Translations under genes and position numbers: made by a program
Shown here: in pieces, positions 46,448-55,357 of the stretch
Layout of the letters: every line of letters starts with the position of its first letter
How positions within the stretch are numbered: position 1 is the first letter of the stretch
Notes under the pieces: model-generated
Databases searched by the model: none
The model's input: only the letters and a program-made list of their open reading frames with translations
Told to the model about the DNA's origin: nothing
Assembly (NCBI RefSeq): GCF_900258035.1
Contig: NZ_OGTP01000002.1
Coordinates: forward strand, 62,001-126,000
Reading direction: 5' to 3'
DNA: 64,000 bases
Origin: Caballeronia novacaledonica
Lineage (GTDB): Bacteria > Pseudomonadota > Gammaproteobacteria > Burkholderiales > Burkholderiaceae

Positions 46448-47298
46448 GCGCAAAGCAGGCGCGGGCCGTTCCCGTGTTGATGTATCACCACGTCAGCACG
46501 TCGCCCGGCATGATCACCGTGACGCCCGATAACTTCGCCGCGCAAATGGACTACCTTGCACGCGCAGGTTATCGCACGATCAGCGCGGCGCAGCTCGCCG
46601 CTTTTCTGAATGGCGAGGACGTGCCTGCGAAATCCATCGTCATAACTTTCGATGATGGTTATCTCGACAACTGGGTGCATGCTCATCCGGTATTGAAACG
46701 CCACGGCTTTACAGCGCTTTGCTTTCTCGTAAGCAGTTGGCCCGGCGAAGGGAGCGTGCGTCCGAATGCTTCGAATGGAACTTCAAGCCTTCCGCGTTTG
46801 CTCGATCATCACGCGGGTGAGAAAGCTATAGAGAATGGAAGCGCCGACGATGTGATCTTGCGCTGGTCCGAAATCGAAGCGATGCGCGAAGCCGGCACGT
46901 TCGAGTTTCATAGCCATACGCATACGCATGTGCGCTGGGATCGGGTCACGGCGTCGTCCGGCGAGAAACGCAAGAGCCTTCAAGACGATCTGAGCGCCGC
47001 GCGTGCCGCATTGCGCGCGCGTCTCGGCGAGGTGTCGGATCATCTTTGCTGGCCGCAAGGCTATTACGATGACGACTATCGCGAAGTCGCGCTGAAAGCG
47101 GGTTTCAGGCACTTCTATACGTGTCATACGGGGACGAATGTCGGGGCGAACCCGTTCGATCGCAACGCATCCAGCGAGGCCGAACGCACGATCAAGCGAC
47201 TGGAAGTACGCGACCGTCCGGCCTCGTGGCTGGCGTCGCGCTTATGGGTGCATACGCGGCCCGCGATCAGCCGCGCCTATCTGAGGATCAAGCGCTGA
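46444..47298 (+). CDS. Polysaccharide deacetylase (NodB homology, CE4)
   Basis: A 284-residue CE4-type enzyme. MYHHVSTSPGMITVTPDNFA at the start, the metal-binding motif TFDDGY (two aspartates) near 62 and FEFHSHTHTH (HxxxH type) near 155 are present, with the later LCWPQGYYDDDYR strand. It removes N- or O-acetyl groups from a polysaccharide. There is no signal peptide, which suggests action on a cytoplasmic precursor. The 4-bp overlap with the glycosyltransferase points to a common pathway for a modified glycan. Confidence 0.88.
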   Translation: MSAKQARAVPVLMYHHVSTSPGMITVTPDNFAAQMDYLARAGYRTISAAQLAAFLNGEDVPAKSIVITFDDGYLDNWVHAHPVLKRHGFTALCFLVSSWPGEGSVRPNASNGTSSLPRLLDHHAGEKAIENGSADDVILRWSEIEAMREAGTFEFHSHTHTHVRWDRVTASSGEKRKSLQDDLSAARAALRARLGEVSDHLCWPQGYYDDDYREVALKAGFRHFYTCHTGTNVGANPFDRNASSEAERTIKRLEVRDRPASWLASRLWVHTRPAISRAYLRIKR

Positions 47299-47299
47299 T

Positions 47300-48127
47300 T
47301 CAACTTTGATGCGTGCGCACGAAAGCGGCGATCGCATCGTTCACTTCATTCGTCGCATCGCGATGCGGCGAGTGCCGGCATTGCGTCAGCTTGACGAGTT
47401 GCGCGTGATCGACTGCCGACTTGATCTTGTCGAGTTGCAACATCGATGCGTATTCGTCGTCATAACCTTGAATCACGAGCAACGGCTGCCTGATCGACGT
47501 TATCTCTTCGGTGATGTCCCAATGCAAGAACGCGGGATTCAGCCACGCATCGTTCCATCCGTAGAAGGCTGAATCCACATCGTCGTGATAGGCACGCAGC
47601 TTGTCTTTGAACGATGTCGTTTCATAGGTGATGCGGGCTTTCTCGATGCCTTCCACTGTCATCGGTTCGACAAAAACGTGCGGCGCCATGATGGCGAGAC
47701 CGGCGAGCGCTTCGGGAAACGCGCTCGCATAAAGCAGGGCGATCGTGCCGCCATCGCTATGTCCGATGAGCCACATGCGCGAGCGTTCTTCGGCGCCGAT
47801 TCCAAGTGCATCGAGCAAGGCAGGCAAAACGTCGTGCGCCTGCCTGTGCAGAAACTCGACCGGCCATTGTTCGCCGGGCCGGCGTGGCGTGGAGCGCCCA
47901 TAACCCGGCCTCGAATACACGAGTCCGCGGCAATTCAGGCGATCGCAAAGCATTTGCGGCCAGTCCTTCCATAACGCGATCGAGCCCAGACCTTCATGCA
48001 GGAACAAGGCGATGGGCGCATCGGCCTGTTCGGCATTCAGCCACTGATATTCGATGCGCACCGGATAAGCGCCGCCGTTCAATCCGATGAAGCGCGTCGT
48101 GTCGATGCTTGCTGCTGGGTCGGTCAT
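47300..48127 (-). CDS. Alpha/beta-fold hydrolase
   Basis: A 275-residue hydrolase. The oxyanion region LFLHEGLGSIALWKDWP, the nucleophile elbow GHSDGG, the acid in VIQGYDDEY and the base His in TQCRHSPHRD are visible. This is the group with esterase, lactonase or C-C hydrolase members and the substrate is unknown. It converges on the deacetylase gene with 1 bp between stops. Confidence 0.83.
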   Translation of the reverse strand: MTDPAASIDTTRFIGLNGGAYPVRIEYQWLNAEQADAPIALFLHEGLGSIALWKDWPQMLCDRLNCRGLVYSRPGYGRSTPRRPGEQWPVEFLHRQAHDVLPALLDALGIGAEERSRMWLIGHSDGGTIALLYASAFPEALAGLAIMAPHVFVEPMTVEGIEKARITYETTSFKDKLRAYHDDVDSAFYGWNDAWLNPAFLHWDITEEITSIRQPLLVIQGYDDEYASMLQLDKIKSAVDHAQLVKLTQCRHSPHRDATNEVNDAIAAFVRTHQS

Positions 48128-48367
48128 GTGCGTGGGAAGACTGAGCTCGGAACGCCCAAGAGATTATCAGACGCCACGCGTGCAGCTAAATCCGATCGCC
48201 GGCCACGCGGATCATAACGTCATATTTTTTTCTCTGGACGCCGCTGAACTTTTTCTGCGAAAGTTATTCGTAAGGAATTCGCTGCACTGCAACGAGAAGT
48301 GAATGTGGCCCTTTTGTGAATCCTGGGGCGTCGGCATCGGTGGCGCGCCAGTTATGGAGAGAACTGC

Positions 48368-49015
48368 ATGAATCGACCCAAACGAATGCTATTGGAAAAT
48401 ATTGCATGGGCACGCGAAACTGCGCACGCCGATGCGCAATTCTTTCCGCGTCTCGCGCAAGGACAAAGCCCGAAGGTATTGTGGATCGGCTGTGCGGATA
48501 GCCGCGTGCCCGCCGAAACGGTGACGAACGCCAATCCTGGCGATCTCTTCGTTCATCGCAACATCGCAAACCTGTTCTCTCCATCCGATGACAACACGAT
48601 GAGCGTGCTGGAATACGCGGTTCGCGTGCTGAAAGTCGATCACGTGATCGTATGCGGCCATTACGGATGCGGCGGCGTGCGCGCTTCGCTCCTGCCGCAA
48701 TCGAGCGACTTGCCGCACGTCAATCGCCGGATCGCGCCGTTGTGTGCATTGGGCGAACGGCATCGAAACGAACTGGATTCATTCTCCGAACTCGATGCGC
48801 GCGCGAACCGCCTCGCCGAACTGAACGTGCTCGAACAAGTGCGTCTCTTGCGCGAGCACGCAATCGTTTGCGAGCGGGATGATCCGCCACGCGTTCACGG
48901 CTGGATCTTCGGTCTTCATGACGGCCTCATCGAGGTTCTCGCTTCCGGTTACGAGGAAGCGGGCGAAGAACCGGACGTTGCACGCGCACAGGTCACATCG
49001 TTGCGGGCCGCTTAA
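48368..49015 (+). CDS. can: Beta-class carbonic anhydrase
   Basis: A 215-residue enzyme that interconverts CO2 and bicarbonate. The zinc ligands are in CADSRVP (Cys, with the Asp-Arg dyad) and CGHYGCGG (His and Cys). The FVHRNIANLF and NVLEQVRLL segments and the C-terminal VHGWIFGLHDGLIEVL are typical. It is cytosolic and precedes a SulP transporter by 84 bp, a common pair thought to import and use bicarbonate. Confidence 0.93.
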   Translation: MNRPKRMLLENIAWARETAHADAQFFPRLAQGQSPKVLWIGCADSRVPAETVTNANPGDLFVHRNIANLFSPSDDNTMSVLEYAVRVLKVDHVIVCGHYGCGGVRASLLPQSSDLPHVNRRIAPLCALGERHRNELDSFSELDARANRLAELNVLEQVRLLREHAIVCERDDPPRVHGWIFGLHDGLIEVLASGYEEAGEEPDVARAQVTSLRAA

Positions 49016-49098
49016 GTCCGTTTCTTCCAGCCTATTGCCTGATGATGCGGTGCCGCTTTCGCGACACGCGCAGGCCCCAACTCGTTCGAAGAAAAATC

Positions 49099-50658
49099 AT
49101 GAACTCTCGTAACCGTTTCGCCAATTTCCCGCGCGATATGTTCGCGGGCACTGTCGTGTTTCTGGTCGCGATGCCGCTATGCCTCGGCATCGCCAATGCA
49201 TCCGGCGTCGAGCCATTCGCCGGGCTGCTGTCGGGCATCATCGGCGGACTCGTGGTCGCGTTGCTGAGCGGCTCGCACTTGAGCGTGAGCGGTCCGGCGG
49301 CGGGCCTGATCGTGATCGTCGTCGATGGCATCGCCGGGCTCGGCAGCTTCTCCGCATTTCTCCTTGCCGTGTTGCTATCGGGCGCGATCCAGTTTGGCTT
49401 CGGCATGTTGAAAGCGGGGCGCTTCGCGGCTTACGTGCCTTCGTCGGTCATCAAGGGCATGCTCGCCGCGATCGGTCTTCTGCTCGTCATCAAGCAGATT
49501 CCTCTCGCTGCCGGTTTCGCCAATGCAGGCGCGCCGGCCGCGAACGGCCCCGGCATGCTCGGCACGCCGTTCGGTCCGATATCGACGGCAGCGTGCATCG
49601 TGGCCGTCGTATCGCTCGCGATGCTCGCAGGCTGGGAAACGCGCGCGATGCGCCGCTTCGCGCTCGTGCGCGCCGTGCCCGCACCGCTCGCGGTGGTGGC
49701 GTTCGGCATCGGCGCCACCTTGTTGCTCGACGTGTTCGCGCCGGGTTTCGCACCGCCCGCGCAACATCGCGTCGCGTTGCCGTCGCTCGAATCGTTCGCG
49801 GCATTCACGCATGCACTCGCATTGCCGAACTTCTCGCAGTTCGTGAATCCCGACGTATGGCGGCTCGCTTTCACGCTTGCAATCGTCGCGAGTCTCGAAA
49901 CGCTCCTGAGTCTCGAAGCCGTCGAGCAACTCGATCCGAAGAAGCGCGCGGCCCATCCCGATCGCGAATTGAAAGCGCAAGGCATCGGCAACATGATGGC
50001 CGGCGCCATCGGCGCGCTGCCGATCACCTCGGTCATCGTGCGCAGCTCCGCGAACGTGCATGCGGGCGCGCAGAGCCGCTGGTCATCGTTCGTGCATGGC
50101 GCGCTGCTGCTCGTGAGCGTGTTTGCGCTGACGAGCGTGATCAACCTGATTCCGCTCGCCTGTCTCGCGGCGATCCTGATCTTCACGGGTTTGAAGCTCG
50201 CCCGGCCATCGTTGTTCGCGGCGGTCGCGAAGCAGGGCATCGAACGCTTTGCGCCATTCATCGCGACGATTGCCGGCGTGTTGCTCACCGACCTGTTGAT
50301 GGGCATTCTGCTCGGTATCGCCTGCAGTCTCTTGCTCGCGATCCGTGCGAATCTCAAACGTCCGATCACGATGACGCAGCACGACGATCATTATCTGGTC
50401 TCGTTTCGCAAGGACGTTTCGTTTCTCGGCAAGGTCGCGCTGAAGCATCATCTGCGCACCATTCCGGATGACGCGACGGTTATCTTCGATGCATCGCGAG
50501 CGGATTATGTCGATCTCGATGTGCGCGAGGAAATCGACAAGTTCATTGCGGCTGCGCCTTCGCGCGGCATGCATGTCGAATGCAGGAAATTGCCGCCTGC
50601 CGGATCGACGCGCGGAAGATGGCCCCGATTGAGCAGGCAAGCAATGATTTCCGAGTAA
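49099..50658 (+). CDS. SulP-family anion (probable bicarbonate) transporter
   Basis: A 519-residue membrane protein with about 12 helices. The N-terminal RDMFAGTVVFLVAMPLCLGI and the sulphate-transporter-like core GSHLSVSGPAAGLIVIV and SLETLLSLEAVEQLDPKKR mark SulP. A short STAS-like end (DATVIFDASRADYVDLDVRE) follows. The carbonic anhydrase directly upstream suggests bicarbonate as substrate, as in other SulP/carbonic-anhydrase pairs; sulphate cannot be excluded. The ATG at 49099 is used. Confidence 0.87.
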   Translation: MNSRNRFANFPRDMFAGTVVFLVAMPLCLGIANASGVEPFAGLLSGIIGGLVVALLSGSHLSVSGPAAGLIVIVVDGIAGLGSFSAFLLAVLLSGAIQFGFGMLKAGRFAAYVPSSVIKGMLAAIGLLLVIKQIPLAAGFANAGAPAANGPGMLGTPFGPISTAACIVAVVSLAMLAGWETRAMRRFALVRAVPAPLAVVAFGIGATLLLDVFAPGFAPPAQHRVALPSLESFAAFTHALALPNFSQFVNPDVWRLAFTLAIVASLETLLSLEAVEQLDPKKRAAHPDRELKAQGIGNMMAGAIGALPITSVIVRSSANVHAGAQSRWSSFVHGALLLVSVFALTSVINLIPLACLAAILIFTGLKLARPSLFAAVAKQGIERFAPFIATIAGVLLTDLLMGILLGIACSLLLAIRANLKRPITMTQHDDHYLVSFRKDVSFLGKVALKHHLRTIPDDATVIFDASRADYVDLDVREEIDKFIAAAPSRGMHVECRKLPPAGSTRGRWPRLSRQAMISE

Positions 50659-50662
50659 GCGA

Positions 50663-51505
50663 TCAACCCGGCGTCGATGGCGTGAGTTGCGCATAGACAT
50701 CATGCGCGAGTTCGAGCATCACCTTGCGATCGATGCCGCCGGATATCGCATAACCGAAATCGCCATCGATCCAGTAGAACACGTTCACGGGTCCGTCCTG
50801 ATAGAGCTTGAACGCAGTGGTGTTCGTGCTCGTCTTGCGCTGCGAGATGCAGAGCGTCACGCGTTCGCCTTTCGCGCCGCGATACATGAACTGCGCGGTG
50901 GGACCGTTCTCGCCGGGGAGAATGCGCCCTCCCATCAACTCGAAGCCGCTCTTGGTGAGCAGTGGCGGATGCACATCGGTGCCGAGCTTGTTCGACAGAT
51001 ACCGGACGAAGTCCTGATCGCGGTCCTTGCCGATATCGTCGGGACGATCGACCGCAGGCATGTACACGACATGCGCGATCGCGGCCTGACGCGCCATGCC
51101 TTCCATGCCTTCGGCGCTCACATCGCGCGTATTCGATGTATTCGATGTAGTCGATGCAATCGTGCCCGGCAGCGATACGGAATCGCGTCCCATGTTCGTG
51201 CCGATGCCAATGCCGATGCCCATCACCAGAGCGGCCGCCATGCCCGCGAATTGCGGCCAGTTCGCCGCGCTGAACCAGCGCGGCTGCTTCAACGTGCGCA
51301 AGCGCGCGGGAACGGGTTCGTTGAGCACACGATCGAAGCGCTCATGGAACATGTTGTTGAGCGAGAAGTAGTCGCTGACGCGCGCGGCCAGCGCGGGATT
51401 CAGTTCGATGGCGCGCTCGACCTGTTCGCGGCGCTCGGCCGAAAGCGCACCGTCGACGTACGCGTGCAGATCTTCTTCGCTGATCGGAGTCTGTTGGTCG
51501 TTCAT
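50663..51505 (-). CDS. Anti-sigma factor (single-pass membrane)
   Basis: A 280-residue protein. The N-terminal segment EEDLHAYVDGALSAERREQV is the usual anti-sigma domain, without zinc-finger cysteines. A membrane helix follows (about 85-105, FAGMAAALVMGIGIGIGTNM) and then a periplasmic domain. It should sequester the ECF factor encoded just upstream, with which it overlaps by 4 bp (51502-51505). The inducing signal is unknown. Confidence 0.87.
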   Translation of the reverse strand: MNDQQTPISEEDLHAYVDGALSAERREQVERAIELNPALAARVSDYFSLNNMFHERFDRVLNEPVPARLRTLKQPRWFSAANWPQFAGMAAALVMGIGIGIGTNMGRDSVSLPGTIASTTSNTSNTRDVSAEGMEGMARQAAIAHVVYMPAVDRPDDIGKDRDQDFVRYLSNKLGTDVHPPLLTKSGFELMGGRILPGENGPTAQFMYRGAKGERVTLCISQRKTSTNTTAFKLYQDGPVNVFYWIDGDFGYAISGGIDRKVMLELAHDVYAQLTPSTPG

Positions 51506-52020
51506 CGCACCACCTTCAACTTCGCATTGGGTTGCGCGCCGGCCATGAGCGCGCGCAGGCGTTCGCGCCCGCGCGACAGGCGCGACATCACGGTGCCGAT
51601 CGGCACATCGAGCGCGGTCGCCACTTCCGCATAGCTCATTTCTTCGAGCCCGATGAGAAGAACGACTTCACGCTGCTCGGCGGGCAGGCGCTGCAAAGCA
51701 TAGTCGAGGTCGCGCACTTCGAGCGAGCGCATCTGAGCGCCGGGCGTCGCGAACTCGCGCTCGTTCAAGTCGTCATCGTCGACGGAAACATGAATTGCAC
51801 GCGCCGACGCCTTGCGCACCTGATTCACGAATACGTTATGCATGAGGGTGAAAAGCCATGCGCGCAGATCGGTGCCCGCTTCGAATTTTTTCGCGCGCGC
51901 CAAGGCCCGCTCGATCGTGTCTTGCACCAGATCGTCGGCGAGATCCCGATTGTTCTGCAGCGCGCGCGCATAGCGACGCAGTCTCGGGACGTGCTCCATC
52001 AAGTCGTCGCGGATGTCCAT
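51502..52020 (-). CDS. ECF-type RNA polymerase sigma factor
   Basis: A 172-residue sigma-70 family ECF protein. Region 2 is PRLRRYARALQNNRDLADDL and LRAWLFTLMHNVFVNQVRKA; region 4 is LPAEQREVVLLIGLEEMSYA and VPIGTVMSRLSRGRERLRAL. It controls a stress regulon together with the anti-sigma factor. A second membrane anti-sigma-like gene lies 80 bp upstream in the same direction, behind an ECF-type promoter, which suggests autoregulation. Confidence 0.92.
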   Translation of the reverse strand: MDIRDDLMEHVPRLRRYARALQNNRDLADDLVQDTIERALARAKKFEAGTDLRAWLFTLMHNVFVNQVRKASARAIHVSVDDDDLNEREFATPGAQMRSLEVRDLDYALQRLPAEQREVVLLIGLEEMSYAEVATALDVPIGTVMSRLSRGRERLRALMAGAQPNAKLKVVR

Positions 52021-52099
52021 TGCGTTATCCGTCGTCTATCGCATGACGCGGGCAATCGCCGCCGCGCCTCTCGATATCGTGAACAAGGCAGTTTGCATT

Positions 52100-52744
52100 T
52101 TATTCCGGCTCTCGCATGTTCATCGTCAACGCGTCGGCGGCGCGCATGACGCCATGCGTATTCGCGCGGCCCGCGAGCACATAGCGCTTGCCGCCAACCG
52201 TCCACGTCAGCAGGCGGAGTTCGCCGACGCGCCGCGCGCTCCAGTGCGGCGCGTCGCTCGCGAATGGCGCGGACGCGATGAGAAGAACGACACTTTCGCC
52301 GTCCATGTTGCGGTAATCGAGTTCATCGATATGCACGAACGTGCCGCCGCGCCGCGTCCGGGCCGCGATCAATTCGAGGCCGACCGGCGTGAGTTCGATG
52401 AAGTGCGGATCGTGCGACACGAGCGGCCGCACGTTCGTGCCGCGCTCGCTCGATGTCTCCATCAATGCCATCACGGCGGCGGCATCGAGCATATCGGCGG
52501 AAACGTGTGTTGCGGCGCACCAGCCCGCGACCGCCATCGCGATGCACACGCCGATGAAAGCGTAGCGCATCGCGCGTCCCGTTCGCGAGCGATTGCGCGT
52601 GATTTCATGCGATGCGGCGTGATTGGATGCCCGCTGCACGGGCCGATTTAATTGCTCATATCGGCCGATGCGCGTCATCTTTGCGGACGACAGCACGCCG
52701 TCTGCAAAGGCTCGAATGTCTCGTTCGGTAAGCGGCTCGTCCAT
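52100..52744 (-). CDS. Anti-sigma-like membrane protein
   Basis: A 214-residue protein. The N-terminus (MDEPLTERDIRAFADGVLSS) resembles the anti-sigma motif of the gene at 50663. A membrane helix (about 60-78, YAFIGVCIAMAVAGWCAATH) precedes a periplasmic domain including GLELIAARTRRGGTFVHIDE and GGKRYVLAGRAN, features also seen in anti-sigma factors. Its place ahead of the ECF gene suggests a second input on the same sigma factor. The ATG at 52744 is used; a TTG at 52810 with GAGGG upstream is possible but would overlap the predicted promoter. Confidence 0.7.
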   Translation of the reverse strand: MDEPLTERDIRAFADGVLSSAKMTRIGRYEQLNRPVQRASNHAASHEITRNRSRTGRAMRYAFIGVCIAMAVAGWCAATHVSADMLDAAAVMALMETSSERGTNVRPLVSHDPHFIELTPVGLELIAARTRRGGTFVHIDELDYRNMDGESVVLLIASAPFASDAPHWSARRVGELRLLTWTVGGKRYVLAGRANTHGVMRAADALTMNMREPE

Positions 52745-52777
52745 GATGGTGCATCGAATTTTCAGGGCTCTCGATGC

Positions 52778-52806
52778 GCTAACCTTCCGGACGAGCGTTT
52801 TATTCC
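52778..52806 (-). promoter_or_regulatory. Candidate ECF-type promoter
   Basis: On the minus strand GGAATA (52806-52801), a 17-bp spacer and GTTAGC (52783-52778) resemble ECF promoters with an AAT-containing -35 box and a GTT-type -10 box. It lies 33 bp before the ATG of the anti-sigma-like gene at the head of the sigma cluster, as expected for autoregulation. Confidence 0.4.
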
Positions 52807-52832
52807 ACAACCGCCCTCGAAATTTTTAGTTT

Positions 52833-53498
52833 TTATGACACGATCGAAAACGAGAATCCGTCCCAGCCCTTGCTGCCGACCGTCTGAATGGCCGTGGTAG
52901 AAACATTCGCGTCCTTCGCCAGCATATCCAGAAACGCTCGCACGCCGATCACGTCCGGGTCGCGGCTTTGGGCGTCCGCAACGCGGCCCTCGCGAATCAC
53001 GTTGTCCGCGACGATCACGGTTCCCGGCCGGCTCAGACGCAGCACGAGGCGCAGATAGGCGGGATAACTTTGCTTGTCGGCATCGAGAAAGATGAAATCG
53101 AAAGGCGGAATGCTATCGCGAACGAACGCTTCGAGCGTATCGACGGCATCGCCCACGATGATCGACACGACGCTCGACAAACCCGCGCGTTCGATATTCT
53201 TGCGCGCCACACTCGCATGATGTTCGACGGCTTCGAGCGTAAGCAGCGTGCCATCCTCGGGCAAGGCTCGCGCGAGCCAGATCGTGCTGTATCCGCCGAG
53301 CGTGCCGAGTTCGAGAATGCGGCGCGCGCCGCGCAAACGAGCGAGCATCTGAAGCAGCTTGCCCTGATTCGGGGCCACGGCGATCGCGGGCAGTCCCGCT
53401 TCCGCGCTGGACTTCAGCGCCGCTTCGAGCGCTTCGTCGGGCGTTTGCGTTCGGTCGCAGAGGTATTCGTCCATCGCAATCCATTGCTGCTCGTCCAT
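52833..53498 (-). CDS. SAM-dependent O-methyltransferase
   Basis: A 221-residue class I methyltransferase of the caffeoyl-CoA/catechol type. The SAM site is ELGTLGGYSTIWLARALP, with LTLEAVEHH and VGDAVDTL. The metal-binding region is FIFLDADKQSYPAYL and IVADNVIREG. It would methylate a catechol-like or similar hydroxyl group; the acceptor is unknown. The ATG at 53498 has GGGAGA upstream and is preferred over the longer open frame. Confidence 0.87.
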   Translation of the reverse strand: MDEQQWIAMDEYLCDRTQTPDEALEAALKSSAEAGLPAIAVAPNQGKLLQMLARLRGARRILELGTLGGYSTIWLARALPEDGTLLTLEAVEHHASVARKNIERAGLSSVVSIIVGDAVDTLEAFVRDSIPPFDFIFLDADKQSYPAYLRLVLRLSRPGTVIVADNVIREGRVADAQSRDPDVIGVRAFLDMLAKDANVSTTAIQTVGSKGWDGFSFSIVS

Positions 53499-53639
53499 TG
53501 CATCTCCCGTTCGTTGCGGTGATCGCGCTAACGACACCATACAACACGAATGCCCGCGCAGACAAAGCGCGTTAGCGCGATAAACGATTTAGATAACCTC
53601 GCAAACCGATTGCAATCGAGTTGACATGTTCGCGATGTA

Positions 53640-54908
53640 TCACGCGAGCGTCTTGACGATGCCCGTCGAATCGCGGCGCAGTTCATGCCCGAGTTGATCG
53701 ACCGTCAATCGGATCGCATCGATCAATGCACGTGCCGCCGGCGACGGCGTGCCGCCCGCGCGCATCGTAAGTCCGATTTCACGCCGCGTGTTTTGCAGAG
53801 GAATGTCCATCACCACGAGCTGGCCCGATTCGCATTCGTAGTGCAATTGCTGCGCGGAAACGGCGGCGAGCATATCCGTGTGCATCAGGAGACCGCGAAT
53901 GACCGCGAGGTCGGCTGTCTCGACGGTCGGCATCGGCGGCTTCAGCTTCGCGCGCCTGAATTGCGCCTCGAACATGCCGCGCGCGGGCGCCTGACTGCGC
54001 GGCAAGATCCATTGCGCGGCGATCAGATTCTTGAGCGTCAGACCGCTTTCATTTGCGAGCGGATGCCCGCGACGCGCGAGGACGACGATATCCTCCGACA
54101 TCATGCGCTCGTTGACGAGACCGCTCGACGCATCGTTCTGACGCAGTGCGCCGAGCACGAAATCGATATCGCCCGCGCGCAGGCCCGCCACGAGCGTTTC
54201 ATAGGCGCTTTCGTCGGTCACGATGCGCACGCCCGGATACTGCGCGGCCACGCGTGCGATCGCACCCGGCAGGATCAGCGTTCGGCCGAGCGGCAGCGCG
54301 CCGACCGTCACATAACCCTGAATCGTGCCCTGCAAGGCCGCGAGATCATCGGGAATGTGGCGTAGTTCGTTCAGCGCGCGGCGCACGTGCAGAACGAAGG
54401 TTTCGCCTTCGCTCGTGAGCAGCAGTCCGCGCGGACTGCGATAGAAGAGCTGCATGCCCGCGCCCGTTTCCATGATGCGGATCGCGCTGCTGACGGCCGG
54501 CTGACTGAGGCCCAAAGTCTGCGCCGCGCTCGGCATATGACGATGCCGCGCGAGCGCCGAGAACAATTGCAGCCGCCGCGTGTTGAGCAGAAAGGCGGGA
54601 AGCGTGCCGCCCGTAGCGGTTCGGCGGCGCGATTGCCGCGTCGCGCACCATTGCGCCAGTTCTTCCAGTTCCGCGAAGATGCGCTGACACCGCAACAGCA
54701 CGGCGCGCCCTGCGGGAGTGGGCAACATGCCTGACGGACGGCGCTCCAGCAAGGTTTCGCCGACCGCCGCTTCGAGTTCCTGCAGCGAACGCGTGACGGC
54801 CGATTGCGCACGGAATAGCGCGGCGGCGGCGCGCGTGGCGCTGCCCGTCTGCGCAACGAGACGGAACGCGCGCAAGTACGCGAGGTTGAGCAGTTCGCGA
54901 TTGTCCAT
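53640..54908 (-). CDS. LysR-type regulator with two HTH domains
   Basis: A 422-residue regulator, about 120 residues longer than normal LysR proteins because the DNA-binding domain occurs twice. The first HTH spans LAYLRAFRLVAQTGSATRAA and FRAQSAVTRSLQELEAAVG (about 8-50). The second spans TRRLQLFSALARHRHMPSAA and LGLSQPAVSSAIRIMETGAG (about 110-155). The GYVTVGALPLGRTLILPGAI effector domain follows. The tandem form is known in the GbpR-like group. It should regulate a neighbouring or distant catabolic operon; the target is unknown. Confidence 0.85.
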   Translation of the reverse strand: MDNRELLNLAYLRAFRLVAQTGSATRAAAALFRAQSAVTRSLQELEAAVGETLLERRPSGMLPTPAGRAVLLRCQRIFAELEELAQWCATRQSRRRTATGGTLPAFLLNTRRLQLFSALARHRHMPSAAQTLGLSQPAVSSAIRIMETGAGMQLFYRSPRGLLLTSEGETFVLHVRRALNELRHIPDDLAALQGTIQGYVTVGALPLGRTLILPGAIARVAAQYPGVRIVTDESAYETLVAGLRAGDIDFVLGALRQNDASSGLVNERMMSEDIVVLARRGHPLANESGLTLKNLIAAQWILPRSQAPARGMFEAQFRRAKLKPPMPTVETADLAVIRGLLMHTDMLAAVSAQQLHYECESGQLVVMDIPLQNTRREIGLTMRAGGTPSPAARALIDAIRLTVDQLGHELRRDSTGIVKTLA

Positions 54909-55014
54909 GAGCGAAAGGAATTTGATGCCATCAGTTTGATTTATCGCATCGTAACGCCTTCTGAAGCACGCGCTCCGTTTCCGCTAATTGTCCACGCCGA
55001 TCATGACGTCATGA

Positions 55015-55346
55015 GTGAAACGACAGGAGAGCGAAGCCGCGCTGTCGATTGCTATCGCGCGCACGCGTGAAAGCAATGCGCGTTTGACCGTGCTGAATGT
55101 GATGGAGTCGGTGCCGTAATGGGCGGGCTGGGGAATCAGCCCGCGCTCGTGATTCGCCGCACCAGCGAGAAGATGCTTGCGCGCGCGGGTATCGAAGCGG
55201 ACTGGCAAACGCGTACGCTGCCCGAAGACGGCGCTTGCCTCGACGCGGATCTCATCGTGCTCGGTGTGAGAGAGCCGGGACGCTTCAACTGGCAGGCGCG
55301 CGTGATCAGTTTGCGTGATGCGGACTTGCTCGCGCATCACGCCTGA
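55015..55346 (+). pseudogene. Universal stress protein (UspA-like) pseudogene
   Basis: Two reading frames carry parts of a UspA protein. In the first, from about 55015, ALSIAIARTRESNARLTVLN and VMESVP end in TAA at 55117-55119. In the next frame, from 55119, VIRRTSEKMLARAGIEADWQ and CLDADLIVLGVREPG complete the domain. Upstream, in the first frame, a TGA at 55012-55014 removes the N-terminal strand. Together they indicate a frameshifted and N-terminally decayed gene. Confidence 0.7.
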
Positions 55347-55357
55347 TTCCGTGCGAA

